Shown here: positions 34,196 through 45,517 of the stretch, one piece after another
Layout: every line of letters starts with the position of its first letter
Position numbering within the stretch: the stretch's first letter is position 1
NCBI GenBank assembly: GCA_037447655.1
Contig: JBBHKE010001039.1
Span: forward strand, 54,813-118,812
From: Zygnema cylindricum
Taxonomy: Eukaryota > Streptophyta > Zygnematophyceae > Zygnematales > Zygnemataceae
Length of the DNA stretch: 64,000 nt
Direction of reading: 5' to 3'
Notes under the pieces: model-generated
The model's input: the letters and a program-made list of their open reading frames with translations, nothing else
Databases searched by the model: none
What the model was told of the DNA's origin: nothing
Program-made: the position numbers and the translations under genes

Positions 34196-34200
34196 AATAC
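34196..34200. other. Target-site duplication of C (right)
   Basis: AATAC, identical to 27753-27757. Removing C and one copy restores a D LTR that aligns colinearly with 38965-39779. Confidence 0.95.
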
Positions 34201-34622
34201 TTGTACGGTAGATGGCGGGGTTTAGTTTGATTAATGTTTAGTGTACCAACACACCACGGTAAATGTGGTACGGTTTAGATCAGTTGTAGGTTCACTTTGT
34301 ATATGTAAGACTTATAATATTTTGGAGTTAGGAATTCAGTGAATGGAAAACTGCGAAGCAGTTTTTGTATCTTTTTGAATTGCAAGATCATTCTGATCTT
34401 TTGGCAAAACCCTGTCAAATTCTGCATGTGGTTTTTTTGCTATACTGTTTATATTATGGCAAATTTGCAGACTTAGTGTGAGTGTGGTTTGCTTGGGGCT
34501 TCATTGTGAAATCGGTCTTTTTGTGGTTTTCCGTGAGAGTTTCCTCTTTGTAATCTAAATATTATGGCAACTGTTGGTGCTTCTTCTTCTTCCTCTGGGT
34601 CACTGGTTGCCCCAAATCAACC
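34201..34622 (+). repeat. D 5' LTR, second segment with gag ATG
   Basis: Resumes TTGTACGGTAGATGG exactly where 27757 stopped and aligns with 39362-39779. The gag ATG is at 34564, 59 bp before the LTR end; the same ATG-led segment exists in the 3' LTR at 39721. Confidence 0.9.
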
Positions 34623-35841
34623 GGTTATGGGCCCACTCTCACGGATCCCGGTGTTTAATGGCCAAAAATATTTATATTGGGCGGATTTGACTAAGTCTTA
34701 CCTTAAACTGGTGCTTCTTCTTCTTCCTCTGGGTCACTGGTTGCCTCTTCTTCTTCCTCTGGGTCACTGGTTGCCTCAAATCAACAGGTTATGGGCCCAC
34801 CCTCACGGATCCTGGTGTTTAATGGCCAAAAATATTTATAATGGACAGATTTGACTAAGTCTTACCTTAAGCATGTGAGATTGTATGATGTGATTTCTGC
34901 TGTTCTTACGGATACGGATCCGGATTTTGAAAAGAAAAATGAGGATGAATTGCATGTTCTCAAATTACTCTTGTCCGAAGATCTGAACATGACATATATT
35001 AATATCTCTAAAGCATTTGACATATAGAAGGCTTTGCGTGAGTCATATGTCCTCGCTAGTGAGCAGAATGAGGTTATAACTGCTGGGAAAATTTGGGATT
35101 ATAAGTATACCGGGGGTGATATGAACTCCTATTGTAATGGCTTGAAGCTTTTGTTGTCGGAAAATGTATGTTCCGGGGTGAATTTTCCTTCCTAGCATCA
35201 AGCTATGATTTTAATGAGAGGGCTATGATTTTAATGAGAGGGCTTCTTGTTGAATATAAAGGAGCCGCGAAACAATTGAAAAGGTTAGAGAAGGCTAGAT
35301 GGAATATAGCTGTGGCTGAAGCTTACATTCTAGAGGAAGAGGCAACTCAGATAGCATTGAATGGTGGACAATCAGCGATAGCATATATGGTGGAAAATCA
35401 GTGGTAGCGTACAATGCTCAGACATATAGGCCAGCTGGATTTTCCGGAAATAGGAACTTCACCCCTAATCATAATTATAGGCAATATGATAGGTGTGTCT
35501 ATTGCTTTGGTCAAGGTCATGTTTTTCGGTTGTGCCCGGCATTTATAAAAGCGTGTGAAACAAGAATTTACCGTGCGGGATGGAAGGTGCGATCGAAGGA
35601 ACCACCTTCAAACGGGTCAGCACCAAAACTACCGGTGAAAAATGCGGCGTTCTTTGCATTTGATGAGACGCCACAAGACGAATCGTTGGGGGAAAAAGAT
35701 GATGTGGTCAGATTTCTGCAATCGGAAGATGATGAGTTCTTTGCCTTGGAAAAGATCTCATGGAGGAGCCTCAAGAGAATGGATGGATTATGGACTCTGG
35801 GTGCTCTTCCCACATGTGCGGTAACCGGGCTTACTTCATAA
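34564..35841 (+). pseudogene. Element D gag, broken
   Basis: Starts in the LTR (MATVGASSSSSGSLVAPNQP) and reads through the PBS as VMGPLSRIPVFNGQKYLYW. The leader to early-gag block is then partly duplicated (see the finding at 34,579-34,865), shifting the frame. The gag body continues at 35168-35407. The CCHC knuckle CVYCFGQGHVFRLC is at about 35,500, followed by a protease-like GWIMDSGCSSHMCGN near 35,785 in another frame. Stops and shifts exclude function. Confidence 0.85.
34623..34636 (+). promoter_or_regulatory. Primer-binding site of D (half-tRNA-iMet type)
   Basis: GGTTATGGGCCCAC follows the LTR end, a 14-nt match to the iMet anticodon arm, on plus this time. A second copy at about 34,787 lies in the duplicated leader block. 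Confidence 0.75.
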
Positions 35842-36180
35842 CCCTTACTCCGATTCCGACTCGTCGAATCTACTACGCGGATGATAGCGGTGTGGAGGCT
35901 ACGGCAAAGGGAAGCGTGGAGTAAGTATGTGACATCAATGGTCAGATTGTAAAGAGAACCATACATGATGTTCTCAATATTCCAAAGTTTAAAAAAAAAT
36001 GTTTTCCACTTCTATGGCTGAAATGAAAGGATTTAAAATTTTGTAAAAGAATGGGAAGAAGGTAGTAAGCAAAGATGGTAGAGTAGCCTTGGTAGGAACT
36101 AGAGGCCCAACCTTGTTGTACCGGATGGACTTGGCTAATGAAATTGACTTTGCATACTCAAGTGTCTTTCAGAAAATGTT

Positions 36181-37038
36181 TTGTGGCATAAGAGGCTCGG
36201 TCATGTTCATCACGAAAAACTTGATAAAATGGTGAAACACAAAATGATAGATGGGGTCATATTAGGACAAAAATATTCTCATGTATGTGATGGTTGTGCT
36301 TTAGGGAAGCTTCACAAGCTGCCCCTACCTCAAACCGCGGATAACCGTGCTACGGATTTGTTGCAAATTATTCATTCGGACGTGTGGGGACCGTCTAAAG
36401 TCCCTTCCCTTAGTGGCAGCCGGTTTCTAGTTATATTTACGGATGACTTCTCGCGGTATAGTAGAGTTTACTTCATGAAGGAGAAGAGCGAATTGTTCAC
36501 TCACTTCAAGCATTTCCAGACGTGGGCAGAAAAGCTTCACGGGAAGCCGATTCTCCCTCTTCGGTCCAACAACGCGGGAGAATATATTTCGAATGCATTC
36601 TCGGATTATTTAAGGAAACACGGCATATCTCGTCAGTTTACAGTACCCTATACTCCGGAGCAAAACGAAGTATCCGAAAGACTTAACCAGACTTTAACGG
36701 AAAGTGCAAAATCTATGATGTTGGATAAAGGGATAGATTTCAAGTTTTGGGGTGAGGATTTCTCTTGTGCATCTTATATTAGGAATATAATAGAAACTAA
36801 GGCGGTAAAAGAGAAGACACCTTATAAAATGTGGACCGGAAAGAAACCCAATGTGAGTCACTTCCGGGTTTTTTGTAGTAAATGTTTTATTTTGGATAAT
36901 CTTCCGATTTCTAAGCTTCATCCAAAATTTGTTCCGCGAATTTTTATGGGTTATGATGATGAGTCAGTAGGCTATAAAGTTTACAACCCAGATAGGAAAA
37001 TTCTTCAAGTTGCTAGGAATATTCAAGTTAAGGAATAA
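36181..37038 (+). pseudogene. Element D GAG-pre-integrase and integrase
   Basis: An open stretch of 285 codons with WHKRLGHVHHEKL and CDGCALGKLHKLP (zinc-binding HHCC), the first Asp in HSDVWGPSKV, and the Glu in VSERLNQTL. The second catalytic Asp is Asn (LRSNNAGEY instead of SDNGGEY), so the integrase is dead. The C-part ends VARNIQVKE and is followed by a short tandem repeat of that end (RRNIQVKE) in a new frame at about 37,050. Confidence 0.9.
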
Positions 37039-37085
37039 AGTCAATCGGGCGACGTAGGAATATTCAGGTTAAGGAAAAAAGTCAA

Positions 37086-38941
37086 TTGGTCGATGTTTTT
37101 GGCATGACAGATTTTGAGAAAAAATTCAAAAATCAAGAATATGTATTTTTTGAAAATGTTCCTCTTTCCTCTTTCACAAGTTCTTCCTCTATTCCTACTC
37201 CGGTTATTCCGGTTGTTCAACCTGTACAACAAGCTCCTCCTCCTCCTCGGTGGCAGCGTACGAATCCAACAGTTCCAGCCCCAAATTTTCTAGGGGGAAG
37301 AAGGCAAAGCAGCAGGTTGCGAGGTGAACCGGCAGAACATGCCCTATTTTCTACAACCACAATGGAGCCAGTCACCATACAGCAAGCCATTTCAGCTTCG
37401 GAAAATGATCAATGGATCTCCGTGGCAAATGATGAAATGAGATCGATAATGGAGGCTCAAACTTGGGAGCTTGTGGAGCTTCCGCCGGAACGAATGGCCA
37501 TCGATTGTAAATAAGTTTTTAAAGTTAAGCTATATCCAGATAATTCTATTTAAAGATATAAGGTTAGGCTTGTTGCAAAGGGGTATAGTCAGAAGGAGGG
37601 AAATGACTATAAGGAGACTCTCTCTCCGGATGTCCGATTTCCAGCTGTTAGATTTCTTTTGTCTTTAGCAGCCATTGAGGATATGGAACCCCATCAAATG
37701 GATGTTAAGACAGCTTTCTTCGTGGAGATTTAGAGGAAGTGATTTATATGAGGCAACCTGAAATATATGCTGAGACAAGAAAAAATAAATTGGTTTGTAA
37801 AGTGTTGAAATCTTTGTACAGTCTGAAGTAAGCTCCACGACAGTGAAATCTGAAACTAGATGACTTTCTAACTGGTCCCGGTTTTGTGAGGATTAGTTGA
37901 GATCACTCAGTCTATGTTATGGAAAGGGAATATGGGATTATTTACATTGCTGTGTATGTAGATGATTAGCTGCTATTGAGTAAGTCATTAAATGAGATTA
38001 AGAAAATAAAGGCAGCCTTGAATTTAAGTTTTGAGATGAAAGATTTAGGAGAGGCAAAGTATATTCTCGGGAATCAGGTAGAAAGGGATAGAGATAGGAG
38101 AATAATCTATCTAACACAACAGGAAGCGATTGAGAATATGCTTGAGAAGTTTGGCATGGCAGAGGCAAAATGAAGTGCCACTCCATTGGAATTCAAGCAA
38201 AAGGTGGAAGGCATGGAGATCGAGGGAGGAGTCGTTTTTGGTGACACATTGGAATCAGAGGAGGCAGATTCTATGGCTGCCATTCCATATCGTCAGATTG
38301 TTGGCAGCCTAATCTACTTCATGAAATGCACACGCCCATACACCGCGGCTGCAGTTGGTGCTCTAAGCCGGAGTTTACAAAATCCGAGGAGATTGGATTG
38401 GGAGGAAGCAAAGAGGGTCCTTCGGTATCTCGCAGGGACACGGAATCTACGACTTGCTCTTGGTGGAGAAGAGGTCAAAATTCAGACTTGGAGCGATGCG
38501 AGCTACGGGGACATTTCAAGCCGGCGCTCCACCACCGCATTCATTCTGAAGATCGGAAGTGGAACATGTTGTTCGAGCAAGAAGCTTCAAAAAGTCACGG
38601 CTCAGTCTACAATAGAGGTTGAATACATGGCAGCCAACTCAACTGTCAACGAGTTACTTTGGGTAAAGTCTCTCCTTCTAGAACTTCACTTTATGCAATC
38701 TGGACCTCAAATAGTATGGTGTGACAACCAGGCTGCTATAGCAATTGCATTTAACCCAAGTCATCACTTCAAAAGCAAGCATATTGATATAAAGTTGCTT
38801 TTTGTAAGAGAGAACGTTGTGAACAGAATTTTAAAACTCAATTATTTGCCAGATGAGATGATGGTAGCAGATATGATGAGTAAGCCTTTACCTACACCTA
38901 AGTTGAAGTTTTGTAGAGAGGCATGTGGACTTAGTGGCTGA
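37086..38941 (+). pseudogene. Element D RT and RNase H, broken
   Basis: 37086-37514 carries the linker and RT start (QWISVANDEMRSIMEAQTWE), ending at a stop where W is expected (CK*). RT palm pieces follow (MDVKTAF near 37,700; AVYVDD then a stop near 37,965). 37976-38173 and 38186-38941 carry the RT connection and RNase H (WSDASYGD, TIEVEYMAANSTVNELLW, CDNQAAIAIAFNPSHHFKSK, MVADMMSKPLP). At least six lesions. Confidence 0.9.
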
Positions 38942-38964
38942 GAGTGTCTAAAGGTTTAGGGGAC

Positions 38965-39779
38965 TGTTGGTTTTTACAAACCTTTAGTCCTCTCTACATC
39001 TCGTGTGTGAGAAAGAGAGTCTAGAATTAGCCGGTTTTTGAGTACAGACTGTGTTGACGTAAACAAGATGTGGTGTGGTATGTAACTCCAAAGGGAGTTC
39101 ACAGATTTGGTACACTCTATGTACACGTGTCGGTCCGTGGGGAAGTCAAGCTTGGTTGAGTTGGTTGACAAAGTACATATTTACTTGAGGGGCCATATTT
39201 ACACGTGGAGGTTCATCTTCAGTGATGAATGAATACGTAGACGGCGGACGGAGTTCGACATCATTTTGGAAGAGAAATATTGACCGAGCCGTCATTTCAA
39301 CGGACTAACTTTGACTGCGTACTTTAGAAGCGGCTAGAGTTAAGGATTGATGTAAATACTTGTACGGTAGATGGTGGGGTTTAGTTTTATTAATGTTTAG
39401 TGTAACAACACACCACGTTAAATAGGGTACGGTTCAGATCAGCTGTAGGTTCACTTTGTATATGTAGGACTTAGAATATTTTGGAGTTAGGAATTGAGTG
39501 AATGGAAAAATGCGAAGCAGTTTTTGTGTCTTTTTGAATTGCAAGATCATTGTTATCCTTTGGCAGAACCATGTGAAATTTTGCATGTGGTTTCTTTATT
39601 ATACTTTTTATATTGTGGAAAATTTGTAGATCTAGTGTGTTTGTGGTTTGCTTCGGGCTTCATTGTGAAGTCGGTCTTTTGTGGTTTCCGTGAGAGTTTC
39701 CTATTTGTAATTTGAAAATTATGCCAACTGCCAGTGCTTCTTCTTCTTCCTTTGGGTCACCGGTTGCCTCAAATCAACA
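38965..39779 (+). repeat. 3' LTR of element D
   Basis: Starts TGTTGG after the purine stretch AAAGGTTTAGGGGAC and ends CAAATCAACA. Contains the silent copy of the gag leader ATG at 39,721. Confidence 0.92.
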
Positions 39780-40632
39780 TATTTGCCCTTTTAATTTCAA
39801 ACCAAAATAGAACCACCCGGTCAGACAAGTATTCTGACCAACCTCACCCTTGTGAGGGCCCGACTCCCCTGAATCTCTGAATTTTCTCCCTTGAGAAGTA
39901 AGTTATGCTTGGCCAAAGATGATATTTATGGCTATAAGCTCTCTCAAAGAGAGGTGACTAACTTCCACTAAGTTCGATCTGCCTATTCACAGCTATCTAC
40001 TACTAAACCCTAGAGGAATTAGAACACTGTAGAGTACAAGAAGGTATGGTGACCTATGTACTTCTTGTACGGCCATTGTACGAGATGGCCTTTCTGGTGA
40101 CGCATGTTAAATCGGGAGCCATGGTTCCTCATCCCATCTTTTCCGGTGTCCAATGAGGTGGCGCCATGTGGCACCGCGTGACGCTGTCTTCGAAATTCGC
40201 CAAATGTTCATTTTTAGTTGGCGGCTTCAAAGACGACCGTTCCATCAGTATGTTTTGCATGGTTCGACTCGCGTGCGTATTCCGTCGGTTTTCATGCGCG
40301 TCTTCGCGAGTTTGTTCAGTTAAATGGATTAGGTGTCGCGTTAATGTTTAAATAAATATCACAGCCCATATATGTATTGATTCTTCCACGACTTGGCGGA
40401 TAAGGCGAACTTTGTTCGACCTGCTAGGACTGCATGGACTCGAACCAAATCTTGGTTATGACACATACTCTTTGGGTAGTAGCAAAAATCCTTCCTCAGT
40501 TTGCCGCTTTGGCTACCTGAAGGCAACCATGGCTGTCTTACGTCTTCAGTTACTACGACAAGTATGGAGGACTTAAGAGAAAATATGCACAGAGATAGAA
40601 AAGATAAAACCTAGTAAATACTCTTTCCAACA
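39780..40632 (-). repeat. Solo LTR F, right segment
   Basis: Aligns with the E and A LTRs: acctcacccttgtgaggg, gactcccctga, agaagtaagttatg, ctctctcaaagagagg, gtacttcttgtacggcca, gcaaccatggctgtc, ttcagttactacgacaagta. It ends CCAACA at 40,632, followed by GAAAC, matching the left flank of 27,308. No internal region exists, so F is a solo LTR of about 915 bp. Confidence 0.78.
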
Positions 40633-40637
40633 GAAAC

Positions 40638-42011
40638 CCTTCAAACATACTACACTATGTTACCCTAAAAATATATTGATAAACAAGTAGTGGTTTATTG
40701 TTAATAATTGTTATTTGTAGTTTGTAGTGCGTATAATACCACACCATCGCATAATTATTGTAAACATACGCAATAACGTCCTCTTAGGAAGAGGATCCAT
40801 TTGCAACCCACCCTCACCGAAGCGCGATAAAATATTTTTGTTTTAGATGATGCAGTAATCATTATTATATACGCATGTCATTGACCCTTCTTGTATAAAT
40901 ATATACTATTGTGCGCTTTTATTATAAGAAACAAAGGGGTTTTCTACACATTAGAACTTAATATCAAAAAATCGTTAGTATATCATACAATTGTAATCAT
41001 TTGAGTGGTGTTATATTTAGCTATGCATTATTAGTGTAAACAACATGAATGCACCATTGTCGTCCTTAGCGTTACAACTAACCTTTTACAATCGCAATAT
41101 ACAAGCTATTTACACATAAGGACTCGATATTGCATTAAGATAACAATAGGACAATGGTTATTGTACAACGTGCTAATGCGAGTGAATTAATTAAAAGTAA
41201 TGAACAATACTAATTGTTTCAAATACACTCTCTTAGTTATTGTTAGTGACACTACTTATGCGCCATAACATTGAACTCTCTAAAATAGTATTTTTTGAAG
41301 CAATAAGGCAAGGGTACTGAACACAATTACATTGCCTATAGTTGTTAGATTCACACTTATTATGTCGCTACTCTTTTTTGACCAATCATACGATAGTGTC
41401 AACTTTACTATTTAAACGAGTGGATTACAGACGACCATGTTTCTTTAGCCAAAATGATTATTATACATTTTATTAGTGTTGTGTATCGGTAAAAAACTTA
41501 TCGCGATAACAACGATACCGATAGTTATCGGTTATCGAACGGTCGGAGGTTCCGATATATCGGTCAGGGACCAACAAATTCCATAACAGCGATAACTTAA
41601 AAAATACATAGTATGCATACAATAGTACTTTATAACATACTGTATTATTTTATTGATTTTATATAGCGTGGCATGCCACGTATAGAAATCTGTTCCGTTA
41701 CGGTTTAACTGCAATTTATTACGGCGAACGCGGCACATATATGTTGGCTGGTTAACTGAACAAAAATTTTACGGTGTCGTACGGAAGTTTACTACAAAAC
41801 TGGTGAGCATGGAACTGGAAAAGGACGGCGGACACAAAAGTACAACGAACGCAAAATAACATTTGCGCGCCGCCGGAATCGAACGGACGACTTGGAATGA
41901 GAAAACTGTTGGATTGGCACGTGAAGCCGGTCCAATACGGGGTAGAATATGGAAATATCCATACTCGAGCCGCTTGTAATAAATAGGTACGGACCCGCCA
42001 GTTTCAACATC
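40638..42011. other. AT-rich spacer, no gene recognised
   Basis: Rich in ttattgtt and atacgc motifs. A short cluster of TATCG/GATAAC words lies at 41,480-41,600. A frame at 41792-42160 on minus spans the tRNA-like block and has no domain. Confidence 0.5.
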
Positions 42012-42083
42012 GAGCTGGTGGCACAGTGGTAGTATGTTCGCAGCTGAAGTGAAAGGTCCCAGGTTCGAACCCTGGCCGGCTCA
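42012..42083 (+). tRNA. tRNA-like sequence, probably pseudo-tRNA or SINE head
   Basis: The acceptor arms GAGCTGG and CCGGCTC pair over 7 bp with one G-U. The T arm CCAGG-TTCGAAC-CCTGG is perfect and holds the B box GGTTCGAACCC. The anticodon stem TTCGC/GTGAA pairs with one G-U and leaves loop AGCTGAA (anticodon CTG by position). Against function: loop position 33 is G, not T, and the D stem is imperfect. It may be a tRNA-derived SINE promoter or decayed tRNA. Confidence 0.45.
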
Positions 42084-42130
42084 TTCCCAAGTGTGGGACA
42101 TGCCGAATCCCGGATTTCTAGGAAATCTAA

Positions 42131-45100
42131 CAAGGTAACAATTCCGTTTAGCGCTAACAACTTTAGTTTAGATAAAAAATTCTGTTCGCGCTAACAGTTT
42201 GTGTAAGTTAGGTAAAAATTTTGTTAGCGATGATAGTTTGTGTAATTTAGATAACAATTCAAGTTATGGCTAACAGTTTCTTTAAGTTAGGTAACAATTC
42301 TTGTTAGCGCTAACGGTTTGTGTAAGTTAGGTAACAATTTGTGTTAGTGCTAACAGTTTGAGTAAGTTAGGTAACACTTTGTGTTAACGATAACAATTTG
42401 TGTTATTTAGATAACAATTCATGTTCGCGCTAATAGTTTGTATAAGTTAGGTAACAATTTTTGTTAGCGCTAACAGTTTGTGTAATTTAGATATCAATTC
42501 CTGTTAGAGCTAACAATTTGTGTAATTCAGATAATAATTCTTGTTTGCGCTAACAGATTGTGTAAGTTAGGCAACATGTCCTGTTGGTGCTTACAATTTG
42601 TGTAATTTAGATAACAATTCCTGTTAGCGCTAAAGTTTGTGGCTGTTAGGTAACAATTCCTCTTAGGGCTTACAGTTTGTGTAATCTAGATAACAATTTA
42701 TGTTAGTGCTAACAGTTTGTATATGTTAGGTAACAATTCCTATTAGCGCTAATAGTTTGTGTAAGTTAGGTAACAATTCTTATGAGCCCAAAACTTTGTG
42801 TAATTTAGATAACAATTCTAGTTAGCGCTAAAAGTTTGTGGAAATAAGGTGACAATTTGTGTTTGTGATAAGTTTTTGTGTTATTTAGATTCCAATTCCT
42901 GTTAGTGCTAACAATTTGTGTAAGTTAGATAACAATTCCTGTTAGCGCTACCAGTTTGTGTAAGTTAGGTAACAATTCTTGTTAGCGCTAATAGTTTGTG
43001 TAAGTTAGGCAAAATTTCATGTCAGTGCTAACAATTTGTGTAAATTGGATAATTATTCATGTTAGCGCTAATAGTTTGTGTAAGTTAGGTAACAATTCCT
43101 CTTAGCGTTAACAATTTTTGTAATCTAAGTAACAATTCATGTTAGGGTTAACAATTTTGTAATTTAGGTAACTATTCATGTTAGTGCTAATAGTTATTGT
43201 AAATAAGGTGAAAATTCTTGTTAGTGCTACCAGTTTGTGTAATTTAGTTAACGATTCTTGTTAGCGCTAATAGTTTGTGTAAGTTATGTAACAATTCATA
43301 TTTGCACTAATGCTTTGTGTAATTAAGATAACAATTCTTGTTAGCGCTAACATTTTGTGTAAATAAGGTGAGAATTCCTGTTTGTGATGACTGTTTGTGT
43401 AATTTAGATAACAATTATTGTGAGTACTAACAATTTGTGTAAGTTAATTAACAATTCCTGTTATCTCTAAAAAATGTGTGTAATTTAGGTAACAATTCTT
43501 GTTAGCAATTTGTATAATTTAGATAAAAACTCTTGTTAGGGCTAAATTTTGTGTAAGTTAGGTAACAATTCTTGTTAGCGCTAACAGTTTGTGTAAGTTA
43601 GGTAACAATTCTTGTTAACGCTAAGAGGTTTTGCAATTTAGATAACAATTCTTGTTAGCCTTAAAAGTTGATGTAAGTTGATAATAATTCTTGTTAGCGC
43701 TAACAATTTGTGTAATTTAGAAAACAGTTCCTGTTAGCGCTAGAAATTTGCGTAAGTTAGGTAACAATTTTTGTTAGCCCAAATAGTTTGTCTAATTTAG
43801 ATAACAATACTTGTTAGCGCTAATAGTTTGTGTAAATAAGATGACAATTATTGTTAGCGCTAATAGTTTGTGTAATTTAGATAACAATTCTTCTTAGCGC
43901 TAATAGTTTGTGTAAGTTAAATTATAATTCTTGTTAGCACTAATAGTTTGTATAATTTAAGTTACAATTCATGTTAGCGTTAACAGTTTGTGAAATTTTG
44001 ATAGCAATTCTTGTTAGTGCTAATAGTTTGTGTAAATTAGGTGACAATTCTTGGTAGCCCTCACAGTTTGTGTAATTTAGTTAACAATTAGTGTTAGTGC
44101 TAATAGTTTGTGTAAGCTAGGTAACAATTCCTGATAGCGCAAAGAGTTAGTGTAAGTTAGGTAACAATTCCTATTAGCGCTAACACTTTGTGTAAATTAG
44201 GTGAGAATATTTTTAAGCTCAAACAATTTGTGTAATATAGATAATAATTCTTGTTAGCACTAAAAGTTTGAGTAATTTAGAAAACAATTCTTGTTAGCCC
44301 TAACACTTTGTGTAATTTGGATAATAATTCCTGTTAGTGCTAAGAGTTTCTGTAAGTTAGGTAACAATTCTTGTTAGCGCTAACAATGTGTGTATGTTAG
44401 ATAACAATACCTGTTAGTTCCAACAGTTTGTGTAATTTAGATATCAATTCTTGTAGGCGCTAATAGTTTGTGTAAGTTAGGTAACAATTCTTGTTAGCGC
44501 TAACAATGTGTGTATGTTAGGTAACAATTCACGTTAGCGCTAAAAGTTTGTGTAATTTAGATAACAATTTCTGTTAGCCCTAAAAGTTGGTGTAAGTTAG
44601 GCAGTAATTCTTGTTAGCGCTAACAATTTGTGTTTTTTAGAAAACAGTTCCTGTTAGCGCTAACAATTTGTGTAAGTTAGGTAACAATTTTTGTTAGCCC
44701 TAATAGTTTGTGTTATTTAGATAACAATACTTGTTAGCGCTAATAGTTTGTGTAAATAAGATGACAGTTATTGTTAGCGCTAATAGTTTGTGTAATTTAG
44801 ATAACAATTTTTGTTAGCGCTAATAGTTGTGTAAGTTAGGTTACAATTCTTGTTAGCACTAATAGTTTGTGTAATTTAGTTAACAATTCATGTTAGCGTT
44901 AACAGTTTGTGAAATTTTGATAGCAATTCTTGTCAATGCTAATAGTTTGTGTAAATTAGGTGACAATTCTCGTTACCCCTAACAGTTTGTGTAATTTAGC
45001 TAATTATTAGTGTTAGCCCTAACAGTTTGTGTATGCTAGGTAACATTTCCTGATAGCGCAAAGAGTTAGTGTAAGTTAGGTAACAATTCCTATTAGCGCT

Positions 45101-45514
45101 AACACTTTGTGTAAATTAGGTGAGAATTCTTGTAAGCGCTAACACTTTGTGTAATATAGATAATAATTCTTGTTAGCACAAACAGTTTGAGTAATTTAGA
45201 TAACAATTCGTGTTAGCCCTAACACTTTGTGTAATTTGGATAATAGTTCCTGTTAGTGCTAAGAGTTTGTGTAAGTTAGGTTACAATTCATTTTAGTGCT
45301 AACAGTTTGTGTAAGTTAGGTAACAATTCTTATTAGCGCTAACAATTTGTGTAATTTAGATAACAAAACCTGTTAGCGCTAATAGTTTGTGTAATTTAGA
45401 TATCCATTCTTGTTGGCGCTAACAGTTTGTGTAAGTTAGGTAACAATTCTTGTTAGCGCTACCAGTGTGTGTATGTTAGGTAACAGTTCACGTTAGCGCT
45501 AACTGTTTGTGTAA
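42131..45514 (+). repeat. 40-bp satellite array, about 84 units
   Basis: The unit is 40 bp: GTTAGCGCTAACAGTTTGTG followed by TAAGTTAGGTAACAATTCTT. Two unit types are common, one with TAAGTTAGGT and one with TAATTTAGAT in the middle, often alternating. Each full unit holds the 12-bp palindrome GTTAGCGCTAAC. The array ends directly at the H 5' LTR. No frame, no spacers. Confidence 0.95.
43595..45430 (+). repeat. Higher-order duplication in the satellite, 920 bp
   Basis: A marker run of variant units starting ttgttagcgctaacaatttg at 43,691 recurs in the same order at 44,611, exactly 920 bp (23 units) later. The marker ctgatagcgcaaagagttag at 44,131 recurs at 45,050, 919 bp later because of a one-base deletion. 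This shows segmental duplication of 23 monomers. Outer limits are approximate. Confidence 0.85.
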
Positions 45515-45517
45515 TTT

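Larger units (their letters stand above)
27375..39779 (+). mobile_element. Ty1/copia element D, split by element C
   Basis: Plus orientation. The 5' LTR is 27375-27757 plus 34201-34622 (805 bp without the C insertion) and the 3' LTR is 38965-39779 (815 bp). The LTRs start TGTTGGTTTTT and end CAAATCAACA. The flanks are CATTT (27370-27374) and TATTT (39780-39784), a 5-bp duplication with one mismatch. The internal region is 34623-38964. LTR divergence is clearly higher than in C, and coding frames are heavily damaged. Confidence 0.9.

Noticed and set aside
39780-40632. A separate LTR inserted next to D
   Set aside because: Its missing first 67 bp are found at 27,308-27,374 and the outer flanks match (GAAAC), so it is one solo LTR split by D, not a second insertion.
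41480-41600. TATCG/GATAAC cluster as a regulatory array, also weakly at 360-430
   Set aside because: Short, irregular and AT-rich; similarity between the two places is not clear enough to call a shared element.
42012-42083. A functional tRNA-Gln (CTG)
   Set aside because: Acceptor and T arms are good, but anticodon-loop position 33 is not T and the D stem is imperfect. Kept only as tRNA-like.
42131-45514. CRISPR-like regularly spaced repeat array
   Set aside because: Units are contiguous 40-bp tandem copies with no unique spacers and no cas genes; the setting is a eukaryotic genome. It is a satellite.
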